Assembly: GCA_018398995.1 (NCBI GenBank)
Contig: CP073759.1
Coordinates: 1,256,311 to 1,320,310 of the forward strand
From: Methylophilaceae bacterium
GTDB lineage: Bacteria > Pseudomonadota > Gammaproteobacteria > Burkholderiales > Methylophilaceae
DNA length: 64,000 nt
Direction of reading: 5' to 3'
The position numbers and the translations under genes were made by a program. This document shows positions 9,941-18,853 of the stretch, piece after piece; positions within the stretch are counted from its first letter, which is position 1, and the number at the start of each line of letters is the position of its first letter. The notes under the pieces were generated by a model that worked only from the letters and a program-made list of their open reading frames with translations, had not been told where the DNA came from and searched no databases.

Positions 9941-11019
9941 AACAAATATTGAATGTCGCCTTAGCCGAACGCAGCTACCCTATCCACATAGGGCCAGGCA
10001 TGCTGAACGAAACAGCATTATTATTACAACACCTAAAGCAAAAGCAGGTGGCAATTGTGAGTAATACAACCGTTGCGCCACTGTATTTAGCAAAAATTGC
10101 ACAGCCATTGCGTGATGCTGGAGTGCGGGTGGTTGAGATTGTTCTGCCAGATGGCGAACAATATAAAAATACTGAAACACTCAATATGATTTATGACGCC
10201 TTAATTAATGCGCGTTGTGAACGAAATACAACACTGATTGCTTTGGGTGGCGGTGTTATTGGCGATTTAACTGGCTATGCCGCCGCAACTTATCTGCGCG
10301 GGGTGCCATTTATTCAAATCCCCACCACTTTATTATCGCAAGTAGACTCTAGTGTTGGCGGCAAAACTGGCATCAATCACCCAAAAGGCAAAAACATGAT
10401 AGGTGCGTTTTATCAGCCACAACTCGTGTTAATCGACACCAATACGCTGCACACTTTGCCTCAACGTGAACTATCGGCAGGTGTTGCTGAAGTCATTAAA
10501 TATGGGCTTATCCGTGACGCCGCTTTTTTTGATTGGCTAGAAAAGCATATGTCATCATTAATGGCATTGGATGAAGCTGTCGTTTGCGAAGCTGTTTATC
10601 GCTCATGCAACAATAAAGCCGATGTTGTAGCCGCCGATGAAAAAGAAGCAGGCGAACGTGCCTTGCTGAATCTTGGCCACACATTTGGCCATGCAATTGA
10701 AAATGCAATGGGCTATGGCGTTTGGTTACATGGCGAGGCAGTAGCGGCAGGCACCATGATGGCGGCCAATCTGTCATTACGTATGGGCTGGCTAAATACA
10801 AGCGACGTACAACGCATGCAAAACATCTTTCAATCCGCCAAGCTACCACAAATACCCCCAGCATTAGGTGTCGAAAAATATCTTGAACTGATGGGATTGG
10901 ATAAAAAAGTACAAGATGGAAAAATCCGATTGGTCTTGCAGCAAGGGATAGGTAAAGCCTTGATGACCAGTGAATATGACAGCAAAGCACTGCAATTAAC
11001 CCTAGATCATTATCATTAG
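9937..11019 (+). CDS. aroB: 3-dehydroquinate synthase
   Basis: AroB cyclises DAHP to 3-dehydroquinate using NAD and a divalent metal, the second step of the shikimate pathway. The 360-residue protein shows the NAD-binding LPDGEQYKN and [13 protein letters not shown], then [19 protein letters not shown] and the metal-ligand region [11 protein letters not shown]. The last residues, DHYH, are encoded by the first unit of a 14-bp tandem repeat, so the extreme C-terminus may be strain variable. It is coupled to aroK by an overlapping start. Confidence 0.96.
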   Translation: MKQILNVALAERSYPIHIGPGMLNETALLLQHLKQKQVAIVSNTTVAPLYLAKIAQPLRDAGVRVVEIVLPDGEQYKNTETLNMIYDALINARCERNTTLIALGGGVIGDLTGYAAATYLRGVPFIQIPTTLLSQVDSSVGGKTGINHPKGKNMIGAFYQPQLVLIDTNTLHTLPQRELSAGVAEVIKYGLIRDAAFFDWLEKHMSSLMALDEAVVCEAVYRSCNNKADVVAADEKEAGERALLNLGHTFGHAIENAMGYGVWLHGEAVAAGTMMAANLSLRMGWLNTSDVQRMQNIFQSAKLPQIPPALGVEKYLELMGLDKKVQDGKIRLVLQQGIGKALMTSEYDSKALQLTLDHYH

Positions 11020-11058
11020 ATCACTATCATTAGATCACTATCATTGATGATAGTGATC
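11003..11058. repeat. Three tandem 14-bp units with an inverted copy at the aroB stop
   Basis: Units at 11003-11016, 11017-11030 and 11031-11044 share TAGATCAC/TTATCAT, with one base differing in the first. A 12-base inverted copy at 11047-11058 pairs perfectly with the third unit and makes a hairpin with almost no spacer. The first unit encodes the aroB C-terminus and the second supplies its stop. There is no T-run, so it is not a standard intrinsic terminator. Confidence 0.8.
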
Positions 11059-11130
11059 GCAACACGATAGACTTTTATAGCATTTCTCACATGCCTTTCT
11101 GCATGGCAAACCACTTATTGCAAGCCAATA

Positions 11131-11163
11131 GATGGCTTCGTCACTGCGTTCCTCGCAAAGACA
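11131..11163 (-). repeat. Dispersed palindromic repeat, inverted copy 1
   Basis: Read on the minus strand this contains TTGCGAGGAACGCAGTGA, a variant of the GTCATTGCGAGCGAAGCG-type repeats common in many proteobacterial genomes. It forms an inverted pair with the copy at 11169. It lies in the 488-base gap between aroB and the porin. Confidence 0.65.
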
Positions 11164-11168
11164 ATAAA

Positions 11169-11199
11169 GGTCACTGCGAGCAAAGCGCGATAATGCAAT
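11169..11199 (+). repeat. Dispersed palindromic repeat, direct copy 2
   Basis: GTCACTGCGAGCAAAGCGCG starts here, opposite in orientation to the copy ending at 11163, so the pair could fold together. Related copies occur near 13732-13845. The rest of the gap to the porin (11200-11507) holds no gene that I can support. Confidence 0.65.
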
Positions 11200-11240
11200 A
11201 TGCTTTGACAAACAACATAAAAAAAGCCACAAGCAAGCAA

Positions 11241-11264
11241 ATTTGTTGTAATAACACAACAAAT
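11241..11264. repeat. 9-bp inverted repeat upstream of the porin
   Basis: ATTTGTTGT (11241-11249) and ACAACAAAT (11256-11264) form a perfect inverted repeat with a six-base loop. A second, shorter one lies at 11408-11429 (TGACTA and TAGTCA, ten-base spacer), beside a TTGACT hexamer at 11407. Either could be a control site for the porin; neither is assigned to a regulator. Confidence 0.45.
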
Positions 11265-11507
11265 GAAAAAAACACAAGGTAAAAATAAGTTAAGGCTTGC
11301 TTGGCAAGACCAAGCTTTGGCATACTAGCCCATAACCTTCTTGGCTTAAATGGTCAATTCAATTAACCATTACAGCTAAAGAATGTTTAAAACAATACTC
11401 ACTATGTTGACTAGTTTAGATAATAGTCATCAATTAAAGTGAGCATATATAAATATAAGTAGTAAAAAAGCAGTAAAAATTTAAGTAAAAAACTTTAGGA
11501 GAATTAC

Positions 11508-12746
11508 ATGAACAACAAGTTAAAATTAGCAGTTGCAGCAGCGTTAGTTGCTGGTGCTTCAAGCGCACAAGCTGGTATCATGATCCCAGCTGGTGATTGG
11601 ACACTAGACATCGGCGGTGTGGTAAACGCTTACTACACAAATACATCATTCAGCGGCGATACTGGAGCAGGTGCAGGTCCATTGGGTTTAGGTGATGGTA
11701 ATGCTGATTCAGTAAATAACATCACAACAGGTTTGCTACCAAATTACCTATCAGTTTCTGGTAAAACACGTCAAAATGATTTAGATGTTGCTTTCACGAT
11801 CTCTATTAACCCAGGTGCTTCTACAACACAAGCTGGTTTCCAAGGTTCACAACAAGAAAACCGTCAAGCATTCTTAACATTTGGTGATGCTTCATGGGGT
11901 TCTATCAAACTTGGTAAAGATCTTGGTATCTATGCATCAGATGCGATTCTTAACGACATGACCTTGTTAGGCGTGGGTTCAAGTGCTGGATCATTAGCTG
12001 GTAATACAACAACATTAGGTCGTATTGGTACTGGCTTTATGTATGCTGACTGGAAATCACAAGTGGCTTACACATCACCAAATTGGAATGGCTTTAGTTT
12101 CACAGTTGGTGTTACGCAAGCATTTAATGCTATTGGCGACGGCGATATTTCAACTGACACAACAAGCGCGTTTAGTACTAGACGTGGTGGTTCACAATCA
12201 GCTTACGAGGGTAAAGCATCTTATGAGTGGACTGGTGATGTTGCTGGTAAAGTGTGGGCATCATTTATTTCACAAAAAGTTGAAGGATTATCTGCATTTG
12301 TGTCTGGTTCTGAAGTTGCTCTAAGCGATGACCGCGCAACAGCTTTCGATATTGGTACAACTGTTAATGTTGCAGGTTTAGGTTTAACTGCTTACTATGG
12401 TAGTGGTGATGGTATTGGTCAAACAGTTCAATTAGCAGGTGGTTTTGATGAAACTGGTCGCTCACGTGATTCAGACCAATGGTATGTGCAAGCGACATAC
12501 GCACTACCAACAGCAACTAAAGTTGGTGTGTCATATGGTGAGTCTACTTTAGATGGTAACCGTGTTGATGGATTTAGTGATATCGAAGATTCAATGTGGG
12601 TTATTGGTGCATACCACCCAATCACAAAACACTTGAACTTGGTTGCTGAATATTCAGAGTCAGAGCGTGATGTGAACAACAGAGGCGCTGCTGATGAGAC
12701 AGCAAAAGCAAGAACAGTATCACTTGGTGCGATCTTATTCTTCTAG
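11508..12746 (+). CDS. Outer-membrane porin, Gram-negative beta-barrel type
   Basis: The 412-residue protein starts with a clear Sec signal peptide ending SSAQA (about residue 22), continues as alternating beta strands and ends in a C-terminal Phe (LFF), the signal for outer-membrane insertion by the Bam complex. A strong AGGAGA ribosome site precedes the ATG. Codon use is more uniform than in neighbours, suggesting high expression. It resembles betaproteobacterial general porins; substrate cannot be read from the sequence. It is monocistronic, with its own terminator. Confidence 0.85.
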   Translation: MNNKLKLAVAAALVAGASSAQAGIMIPAGDWTLDIGGVVNAYYTNTSFSGDTGAGAGPLGLGDGNADSVNNITTGLLPNYLSVSGKTRQNDLDVAFTISINPGASTTQAGFQGSQQENRQAFLTFGDASWGSIKLGKDLGIYASDAILNDMTLLGVGSSAGSLAGNTTTLGRIGTGFMYADWKSQVAYTSPNWNGFSFTVGVTQAFNAIGDGDISTDTTSAFSTRRGGSQSAYEGKASYEWTGDVAGKVWASFISQKVEGLSAFVSGSEVALSDDRATAFDIGTTVNVAGLGLTAYYGSGDGIGQTVQLAGGFDETGRSRDSDQWYVQATYALPTATKVGVSYGESTLDGNRVDGFSDIEDSMWVIGAYHPITKHLNLVAEYSESERDVNNRGAADETAKARTVSLGAILFF

Positions 12747-12788
12747 GATAAAATCAATCTGATACAGCATTACGCTGTAATGTGATAT

Positions 12789-12816
12789 AAAACGGCAACT
12801 TCGGTTGCCGTTTTTT
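12789..12816 (+). terminator. Intrinsic terminator after the porin
   Basis: CGGCAAC (12793-12799) and GTTGCCG (12804-12810) close on a TTCG tetraloop, followed by six T residues. This is a textbook strong terminator. Confidence 0.92.
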
Positions 12817-13002
12817 ATTGGTCATTGTGCGTGGTTAGCTTGGTGTTCTGTTGGTTGTTGTCAATGCTGCAACATAGTTTGTGTTGTTGCGCTGCTCCAT
12901 CTTACAGAAAAGTCAACTATGGTTGCTGTTAACCATGTACTCATTTAAACTTATTGATATTCAAAATGTTGAATATAATCAATGCAGTCTTTAAGGTTAA
13001 CC

Positions 13003-13677
13003 ATGAATTTATATCCAGTTACTATTGTTGAAAACTTTTATGACGATCCAGATGCGGTGAGAACCTTTGCATTAAGCCAAAAGTACCAATTTAGACGCCA
13101 GCTAAAAGGAGTGGAGTATGTGTTTCCTGGCTGCCGTACAAAAGATTTATCTATTATTAATAAACCCATGTTTGAGCGTGTTTGCAAAAGAATAATCTCA
13201 TTGTTCCACAACCCAGAGCATGATTATATGCAATGGGCGATTACCACTAGCTTTCAAAGTGTTTCTGCTGAGTTTGGGCGAGGTGTGATTCATGCTGATC
13301 AAAATACTGTGTTTGCTGCTGTTTTATACTTAACACCCGATGCGCCGTTAAATGCAGGCACTTCTTTATTCAAACCAAATAGTCAGTTTGATGAAGAAAA
13401 ATATCAAAGGAGTCTCAAAGATAATGATAGGCGCTTTGATGAAGGAAAAATCATTATGGATACCTCTTATCATGATATGTTTGATGAGGTAGTACGCATT
13501 AATAATGTCTATAACACCCTGATATTGTATGAAGGTAGGCATTACCATGCGGCTAATACGTTTTTTGGCAAAACATTAAAAGATTCGCGATTGGCGCAGG
13601 TGTTTTTTGTTAGCAAGATAGATGCCCAAAAATATAACTCGTTTCCAGTTTGGCGAAGCCAACAAGTTAAGGTGTAA
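13003..13677 (+). CDS. 2OG-Fe(II) oxygenase-like protein (DUF6445-type)
   Basis: The protein of 224 residues begins MNLYPVTIVENFYDDPD. The pattern H-x-D in GVIHADQN, AAVLYLTPDAPLNAGTS, a distal His in GRHYHAANTFFG and Arg in SRLAQVFFV follow the iron- and 2-oxoglutarate-binding order of small oxygenases. Similar proteins are annotated DUF6445, sometimes near tryptophan halogenases; none is seen here. AAGG seven bases before ATG 13003 makes it a better start than 12982. It is alone between the porin and ntrC. The oxygenase reading is inference. Confidence 0.6.
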   Translation: MNLYPVTIVENFYDDPDAVRTFALSQKYQFRRQLKGVEYVFPGCRTKDLSIINKPMFERVCKRIISLFHNPEHDYMQWAITTSFQSVSAEFGRGVIHADQNTVFAAVLYLTPDAPLNAGTSLFKPNSQFDEEKYQRSLKDNDRRFDEGKIIMDTSYHDMFDEVVRINNVYNTLILYEGRHYHAANTFFGKTLKDSRLAQVFFVSKIDAQKYNSFPVWRSQQVKV

Positions 13678-13731
13678 ACATCAATAGCTGTATTGTTTGA
13701 GGGCTATCATATCCTCTCAATCATGAATCAC

Positions 13732-13845
13732 TGTCACTGTCGGCAAAGCGCGGCTGTCTGGTGTTCAATGGATTGCTTCACTGCGTTCGCGATGACAGCT
13801 TTCTGTGTCATGCACGGCCGTCACTGCGAGCGTAGCGCGGCAGTC
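13732..13845. repeat. Cluster of three dispersed palindromic repeat copies
   Basis: Copies start near 13732 (GTCACTGTCGGCAAAGCG, diverged) and 13820 (GTCACTGCGAGCGTAGCG) on the plus strand, with an inverted copy between them at about 13771-13796 (minus strand: GTCATCGCGAACGCAGTG). They fill the gap between the oxygenase-like gene and the ntrC 3' end and belong to the same family as those at 11131-11199. Confidence 0.7.
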
Positions 13846-13853
13846 TATGTTGA

Positions 13854-15242
13854 TTAATCCTCTATACCCAACTCTTGTATCTTTCTGGTGAGCGTATTGC
13901 GACCCATGCCAAGTTGTGTTGCGGCTTCAATACGGCGACCACCGGTGTGTTGTAAGGCTTTTTTGATCATGACCCGTTCGAAGTCTTTTGTAATGCTGTC
14001 GAGAATACCTTGTTCACCACGATTGAGGGCATCGGCCACTTCTTGCGCTAATGCCTCTTGCCAACTATTGTTTGTTGCTTTTTGCGAGCCATTTTCTTTT
14101 AGCTCTGGGGGTAAATCAGCCACGTCGACATTTTGGCCTGGTGCCATCACAGTCAGCCAGTGACAGACGTTTTCTAGCTGGCGTACATTGCCGCTCCAAT
14201 TGACTGTGCTTAAATACTTGAGTGCGTCTGTAGACAATACCTTAGCATCCACCCCTAAATTCACTGCGCTTTGTTGTAAGAAGTATTTTGCTAGTAATGG
14301 GATATCTTCGCGTCGTTCGCGCAATGCAGGTAGGCGTAAGCGAATCACATTTAAACGGTGAAATAAGTCTTCGCGGAATAAGCCAAGTTTAACGCATTCT
14401 TCTAAGTTTTGATGCGTCGCTGCAATGACTCTTACATTGACTTTAATAGGCTGGTGACCGCCAATGCGGTAAAACTGGCCATCACTGAGCACGCGCAATA
14501 GTCTTGTTTGTAAATCGGCAGGCATATCGCCAATTTCATCTAAAAACAATGTGCCTTTATCGGCTTGTTCAAAACGTCCGAGTCGAGCTGCCTGTGCGCC
14601 AGTGAAGGCACCACGCTCATGTCCAAATAATTCTGATTCTAATAAATCTTTCGGAATGGCAGCGGTATTAATCGCAATAAACGGATTATCTGCTCGAGGG
14701 CTGTGCCGATGTAAGGCGCTTGCGACCAACTCTTTCCCGCTGCCAGACTCGCCATTAATCAATACGGTTGCGTGTGAGCGGCTAAGGCGGCCAATGGCGC
14801 GAAATACTTCTTGCATGGCCGGCGCTTGTCCAATTATTTCAGGTGTTTCTTCCAAGGCAATGCTTTCAACTTCTTGGCGTAGTGTTTCATCGACAGCACG
14901 TTTAATCACATCAATCGCTTGATCGACATCAAACGGTTTTGCTAAATATTCAAACGCACCATGCTGAAATGCAGCAACTGCACTCTCTAAATCGGAATAA
15001 GCAGTCATGATAATGACAGGAATATCGGGATGCTTTTCTTTTACTTCTGATAAAAAATCTAAGCCAGAACCACCTGGCATTCGGATATCGCTCACAATCA
15101 CTTGCGGTAACTCTGTATCGAGCATAGCTAGCGCATCGGCAGTAGAGGAAAAAGTTTTAAAGGCTAATTCCGAGCGGGCAAGTGCTTTTTCAAATACCCA
15201 GCGTATCGATTTGTCGTCGTCTAATATCCAAATTGGTTTCAT
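13854..15242 (-). CDS. glnG: Nitrogen regulation response regulator NtrC, sigma-54 activator
   Basis: NtrC activates sigma-54 promoters under nitrogen limitation. The 462-residue protein has a receiver domain with phospho-acceptor Asp52 (VSDIRMP) and Lys102, an AAA+ domain with Walker A GESGSGKE (164-171) and the sigma-54 contact loop GAFTGA (211-216), and a Fis-type helix-turn-helix at the C-terminus (RIEAATQLGMGRNTLTRKI). It follows ntrB by 34 bases, as expected for a two-component pair. The glnA promoter in this window has matching binding sites. Confidence 0.96.
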   Translation of the reverse strand: MKPIWILDDDKSIRWVFEKALARSELAFKTFSSTADALAMLDTELPQVIVSDIRMPGGSGLDFLSEVKEKHPDIPVIIMTAYSDLESAVAAFQHGAFEYLAKPFDVDQAIDVIKRAVDETLRQEVESIALEETPEIIGQAPAMQEVFRAIGRLSRSHATVLINGESGSGKELVASALHRHSPRADNPFIAINTAAIPKDLLESELFGHERGAFTGAQAARLGRFEQADKGTLFLDEIGDMPADLQTRLLRVLSDGQFYRIGGHQPIKVNVRVIAATHQNLEECVKLGLFREDLFHRLNVIRLRLPALRERREDIPLLAKYFLQQSAVNLGVDAKVLSTDALKYLSTVNWSGNVRQLENVCHWLTVMAPGQNVDVADLPPELKENGSQKATNNSWQEALAQEVADALNRGEQGILDSITKDFERVMIKKALQHTGGRRIEAATQLGMGRNTLTRKIQELGIED

Positions 15243-15276
15243 ATGTGTGTGCTTTGCTTAAATTGTTACTCGAATT

Positions 15277-16371
15277 TTATTGTGCAATCATGGCATGTTT
15301 AATGACAGTACTTTCTACTGGTAACAAAATAGTGAAACAGGTATTGCCCGGCTGGCTTTTGCAATCAATCATGCCATGATGTTGGGTAATGAATGTTTGT
15401 GCTAAAGCAAGCCCTAAGCCTGATCCACCCTCGCGACCCGAGACCAAAGGATAAAATATTTTATCCAATAAATCAGCAGGGATACCAGGGCCATTATCGA
15501 TGATTTCTAGTTTAATGGCGACGCGATAACGTTTTTTGCTTAATGTGACTTGTCGTTCCGCACGCGTCCTTAATGTGACTTTTGCTTCTTGTACTTGATG
15601 TGACAATAGTGCTTGCACAGCGTTGCGTGCGATGTTGAGTACTGCTTGGATGAGTTTTTCACGATCGCCAATTAGTTCTGGCAGGCTGGTATCGTAATCT
15701 CTCTGTACGATAATATTATTGGGCGATTCTGCTAATAAAAGGCTGCGTACCCGCTCAAGCACTTCATGAATATTGGTTGGTTCATATTGAGGCACACGAT
15801 GCGGCACCAATAGCCTATCCATTAGACTGTGTAGTCTATCGGCTTCTTTTATAATCACTTGCGTATATTCACGCAAATTTTGGTGTGGCAGCTCGTGCTC
15901 TAGCAATTGCGCTGCGCCCCTTAATCCACCTAATGGGTTGCGAATTTCATGCGCTAAATTACGCAATAATTCGGAGTTTGCTTGTTGTTGAATCAACATG
16001 CGATCTTCTTTTGCAATGCGTAATTGCTGATCCATTTGTTGAAATTCTAGTAGTATTTTTGCGTCATGCATGTCAATTGGTGTGATGGTGCAGGTGACAG
16101 AAAAAGACTCTTGGCGAACCGTGGTGATGATTAGCTCATGCTCTCTTAATGGATTATTGTTTTTAGTCGCGTTTTCGATAGCGGTATCTAAAATGTCGCA
16201 ATTGATAAATAAGGCAGATATATCGTTATTGACCACCTGAGTTGAACTAAGCGCAAATAATATCTCTGCACTTGGATTCATGTAGATCACTTGCTTATTG
16301 GCACTCAGCAAAATGACAGAGCTGGCAAGATATTCTAAACCTGTAAAACATGCTGGGATTTTTTGAACCAT
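15277..16371 (-). CDS. glnL: Nitrogen regulation sensor histidine kinase NtrB
   Basis: NtrB phosphorylates NtrC when nitrogen is scarce; PII normally controls this switch. It has an N-terminal PAS-like domain, the phospho-acceptor His in NLAHEIRNPLGG (about residue 141), and the ATPase motifs NIARNAVQ (N box), DNGPGIP (G1) and GGSGLGLALA (G2). There are no membrane segments, consistent with a soluble kinase. The start could be ATG 16371 or GTG 16386; neither has a clear ribosome site. It is upstream of ntrC. Confidence 0.94.
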   Translation of the reverse strand: MVQKIPACFTGLEYLASSVILLSANKQVIYMNPSAEILFALSSTQVVNNDISALFINCDILDTAIENATKNNNPLREHELIITTVRQESFSVTCTITPIDMHDAKILLEFQQMDQQLRIAKEDRMLIQQQANSELLRNLAHEIRNPLGGLRGAAQLLEHELPHQNLREYTQVIIKEADRLHSLMDRLLVPHRVPQYEPTNIHEVLERVRSLLLAESPNNIIVQRDYDTSLPELIGDREKLIQAVLNIARNAVQALLSHQVQEAKVTLRTRAERQVTLSKKRYRVAIKLEIIDNGPGIPADLLDKIFYPLVSGREGGSGLGLALAQTFITQHHGMIDCKSQPGNTCFTILLPVESTVIKHAMIAQ

Positions 16372-16435
16372 GAATAATACTAGCACTAATTGAGATTGAT
16401 GCCCTTATCTAAGCAAAATATAAGCCAGCTTTATA

Positions 16436-16882
16436 TTACTTAATCCTGCTTATTTCTTGCTCTAGTAAAATAATATTGCGCTGATGCACATCGACATTCA
16501 TTTTTAACTGTTTCATTTTTTCTTGAAACTTAGGTACATTACGGAAGGTGCGCGTAGTGCCATTTGCATTTCTAATGGTAGAGATTTCTGGATTCGCTTC
16601 GCCTTCTGCATAGGCTTTTTTGGCGGCTACTAGCGCTGCTCTCTCGGCGGCGAGTTTGGATAATAAGATTTCTTTTCGTGCTTGGTCTCTTTGTTTTTGT
16701 GTATCGTTATCGACGCTAGGAAATTGCGTTGGTGTCGAAGATTTAGTTTTGGATGCGCTGTCTTGATTGGTACCAAAGCTGGTGCCTTTAGAACCGAGGT
16801 CTATTTTTTTGCTACCTTTTATTTTTACATTTGAATAGGTGACATGACCACTTTCATCAACATGCTTATAGATATCTGCCAT
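16436..16882 (-). CDS. DUF4124 domain protein without a visible signal peptide
   Basis: The start, ADIYKHVDESGHVTYSN, is the DUF4124 signature; the remaining two thirds are a charged coiled coil (KLAAERAALVAAKKAY, then KMKQLKMNVDVHQRNI). Family members normally carry an export signal before this motif. Here ATG 16882 leaves only MADIY, and the frame upstream reaches a TAA after nine codons without a start. The protein may be cytoplasmic, or the signal peptide may have been lost. It sits between ntrB and glnA, a frequent betaproteobacterial arrangement. Function is unknown. Confidence 0.75.
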   Translation of the reverse strand: MADIYKHVDESGHVTYSNVKIKGSKKIDLGSKGTSFGTNQDSASKTKSSTPTQFPSVDNDTQKQRDQARKEILLSKLAAERAALVAAKKAYAEGEANPEISTIRNANGTTRTFRNVPKFQEKMKQLKMNVDVHQRNIILLEQEISRIK

Positions 16883-17084
16883 GCTGAGAAAAGGTAGACT
16901 GGAAGCGAATTACAGCGAAATAATTAGGAGCAATTTATACATATAACTAGTTTAGATGAGAGTGTGATTGTTAGCAACGATGATATTGTTAAATTGGTTG
17001 ACCATAGCAATTTTGCTCTATGCAATAGTGTTGAATAATGTAATTTAGAATTGTGTAATTGAGACTTGCGACGCAATAATAAAT

Positions 17085-17106
17085 AAAGGACAGCAAGCTG
17101 TCCTTT
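17085..17106 (-). terminator. Intrinsic terminator of glnA
   Basis: AAAGGACAGC and GCTGTCCTTT form a 10-bp inverted repeat with a T-rich tail in the glnA direction. It stands 20 bases past the glnA stop. Confidence 0.8.
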
Positions 17107-17126
17107 ATTTGATGCTATAAAAAAAA

Positions 17127-18536
17127 CTAGCAACTGTAGTACATATCAAACTCTAATGGTGTTGGTGTCATGCGTTGTTGCGTCACTTCATCCATTTTGA
17201 ATGTAATGTAGGAATCTACCCAATCTTGCGAGAAGACGCCGCCACGAGTTAAGAACTCATGGCCATCTTGCAGTGCTTGTAATGCTTGCTCTAATGAAGA
17301 GGCAACCGTTGGGATTTTTGCATCTTCTTCTGGTGGAAGATGGTATAAATCTTTAGTTGCTGCTTCACCTGGATGAATTTTGTTTTGTACGCCATCAAGA
17401 CCCGCCATGAGTAATGCAGCAAAAGCCAAATATGGGTTGGCAGTAGGATCTGGGAAGCGTGCCTCAATACGACGTGCTTTATCAGAGTGTACGAATGGTA
17501 CGCGAATAGAAGCAGAGCGGTTTTTGGCAGAGTAAGCTAATTTAACTGGCGCTTCAAAACCTGGTACCAAACGTTTGTATGAGTTGGTGCTTGGGTTGGT
17601 GATTGCATTTAAAGCACGCGCATGTTTAATAATGCCGCCAATGTAAAAAAGCGCAAACTCACTCAATCCAGCATAGCCGTCACCTGCAAACAGGTTTTTA
17701 CCATCTTTCCATACAGATTGATGTACGTGCATACCAGAGCCGTTGTCGCCAAGGAGTGGTTTTGGCATAAAGGTTGCTGTTTTGCCATAAGCGTGCGCGG
17801 TGTTTAAAACCACGTATTTTAAAATTTGTGTCCAGTCTGCGCGTTGCACAAGACTAGAAAATTGCGTACCAATTTCACATTGACCGGCAGTTGCTACTTC
17901 GTGATGATGTACTTCAACGGGCACACCCATCTCTTCTAAAGTCATACACATTGCAGAGCGAATATCATGCAATGAATCAACGGGAGGAACTGGGAAATAA
18001 CCACCTTTTACTTTTGGACGGTGACCTGTATTGCCACCCTCAAATGAGTCGCCTGATTGCCAAGCGGCTTCTTCAGAGTTGATTTTAACTGAGCTGCCGC
18101 CCATGCCAACATTCCAAGCAACATTGTCAAAAATGAAGAACTCTGGCTCTGGGCCAAAGTAAGCGGTATCACCAATGCCACTTGATTTTAAGTAAGCTTC
18201 AGCGCGCTTAGCAATGGAACGTGGATCACGGTCGTAGCCTTTGCCATCTGTTGGATCAATCACATCACAGGTCAAGATTAATGTTGGTTCGTCCATAAAT
18301 GGATCAATATTTGCAGTGGATGCATCAGGCATCAATTGCATATCAGAAGCTTGAATGCCTTTCCAGCCCGCAATAGAAGAGCCATCAAAAGCATGGCCTT
18401 CTGTAAATTTTTCTTCGTTAAATGCTGACACTGGAACGCTGGTGTGTTGCTCTTTACCGCGAGTGTCTGTAAAGCGGAAATCGACAAATTTGATGTCGTT
18501 TTCTTTGATAAGCTTCATTACATTTGCTACGGACAT
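17127..18536 (-). CDS. glnA: Glutamine synthetase type I
   Basis: GlnA makes glutamine from glutamate and ammonia with ATP, acting as a dodecamer; it is the main ammonia-assimilating enzyme. The 469-residue length is typical of GSI-beta. Visible are FDGSSIAGW, the metal-ligand [44 protein letters not shown] and the adenylylation-site Tyr in [15 protein letters not shown] is placed well before ATG 18536. The upstream region contains a sigma-54 promoter and two NtrC boxes, so expression should follow NtrBC. Confidence 0.98.
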   Translation of the reverse strand: MSVANVMKLIKENDIKFVDFRFTDTRGKEQHTSVPVSAFNEEKFTEGHAFDGSSIAGWKGIQASDMQLMPDASTANIDPFMDEPTLILTCDVIDPTDGKGYDRDPRSIAKRAEAYLKSSGIGDTAYFGPEPEFFIFDNVAWNVGMGGSSVKINSEEAAWQSGDSFEGGNTGHRPKVKGGYFPVPPVDSLHDIRSAMCMTLEEMGVPVEVHHHEVATAGQCEIGTQFSSLVQRADWTQILKYVVLNTAHAYGKTATFMPKPLLGDNGSGMHVHQSVWKDGKNLFAGDGYAGLSEFALFYIGGIIKHARALNAITNPSTNSYKRLVPGFEAPVKLAYSAKNRSASIRVPFVHSDKARRIEARFPDPTANPYLAFAALLMAGLDGVQNKIHPGEAATKDLYHLPPEEDAKIPTVASSLEQALQALQDGHEFLTRGGVFSQDWVDSYITFKMDEVTQQRMTPTPLEFDMYYSC

Positions 18537-18619
18537 TACAATCTCCTAATATTGAATGAATTAAACGTAAAATTGAATATAGATAATTATTTAAAAAAAA
18601 GAATTCAATACCGAATATT

Positions 18620-18635
18620 AGCAGGAAGTATGCCA
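18620..18635 (-). promoter_or_regulatory. Sigma-54 promoter of glnA
   Basis: On the minus strand the sequence is TGGCATACTTCCTGCT: the GG of the -24 element and the GC of the -12 element have the exact spacing required. Transcription would begin about 70 bases before the glnA ATG. NtrC sites lie 60-105 bases upstream. Confidence 0.85.
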
Positions 18636-18694
18636 TTATAAAAAGCATTAAAACGAGGGTGCAAGCCAAATTCGGGGGTTCAATAGTGTATGGT

Positions 18695-18711
18695 TGCACT
18701 AATACAGTGCT
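18695..18711. promoter_or_regulatory. NtrC binding site, promoter-proximal
   Basis: TGCACTAATACAGTGCT closely fits the NtrC dyad consensus (TGCAC, five to seven bases, GTGCA). The centre is 30 bp from the second site, about three helical turns, which suits cooperative binding of two dimers. Confidence 0.8.
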
Positions 18712-18724
18712 TTTTTGCAAAAAT

Positions 18725-18741
18725 TGCACTGTATTGGTGCT
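18725..18741. promoter_or_regulatory. NtrC binding site, promoter-distal
   Basis: TGCACTGTATTGGTGCT matches the NtrC consensus almost completely. A half-site (TGGTGCA) occurs at 18791-18797. Because the rhodanese gene starts divergently at 18854, the sites could influence both directions. Confidence 0.85.
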
Positions 18742-18853
18742 TAATATGGTTGTTTATTTCAAATGAAAAAACGATATACTCAGCTAATATTGGTGCATGT
18801 TGAAAACGCATCATCTCATGCATGTAATCTTGATGAAGAAAGGATTAAGGACG

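Noticed and set aside
11041-11282. Two overlapping frames of 60-80 codons on both strands in the gap between aroB and the porin
   Set aside because: They run across the palindromic repeats and have no ribosome site or recognisable domain.
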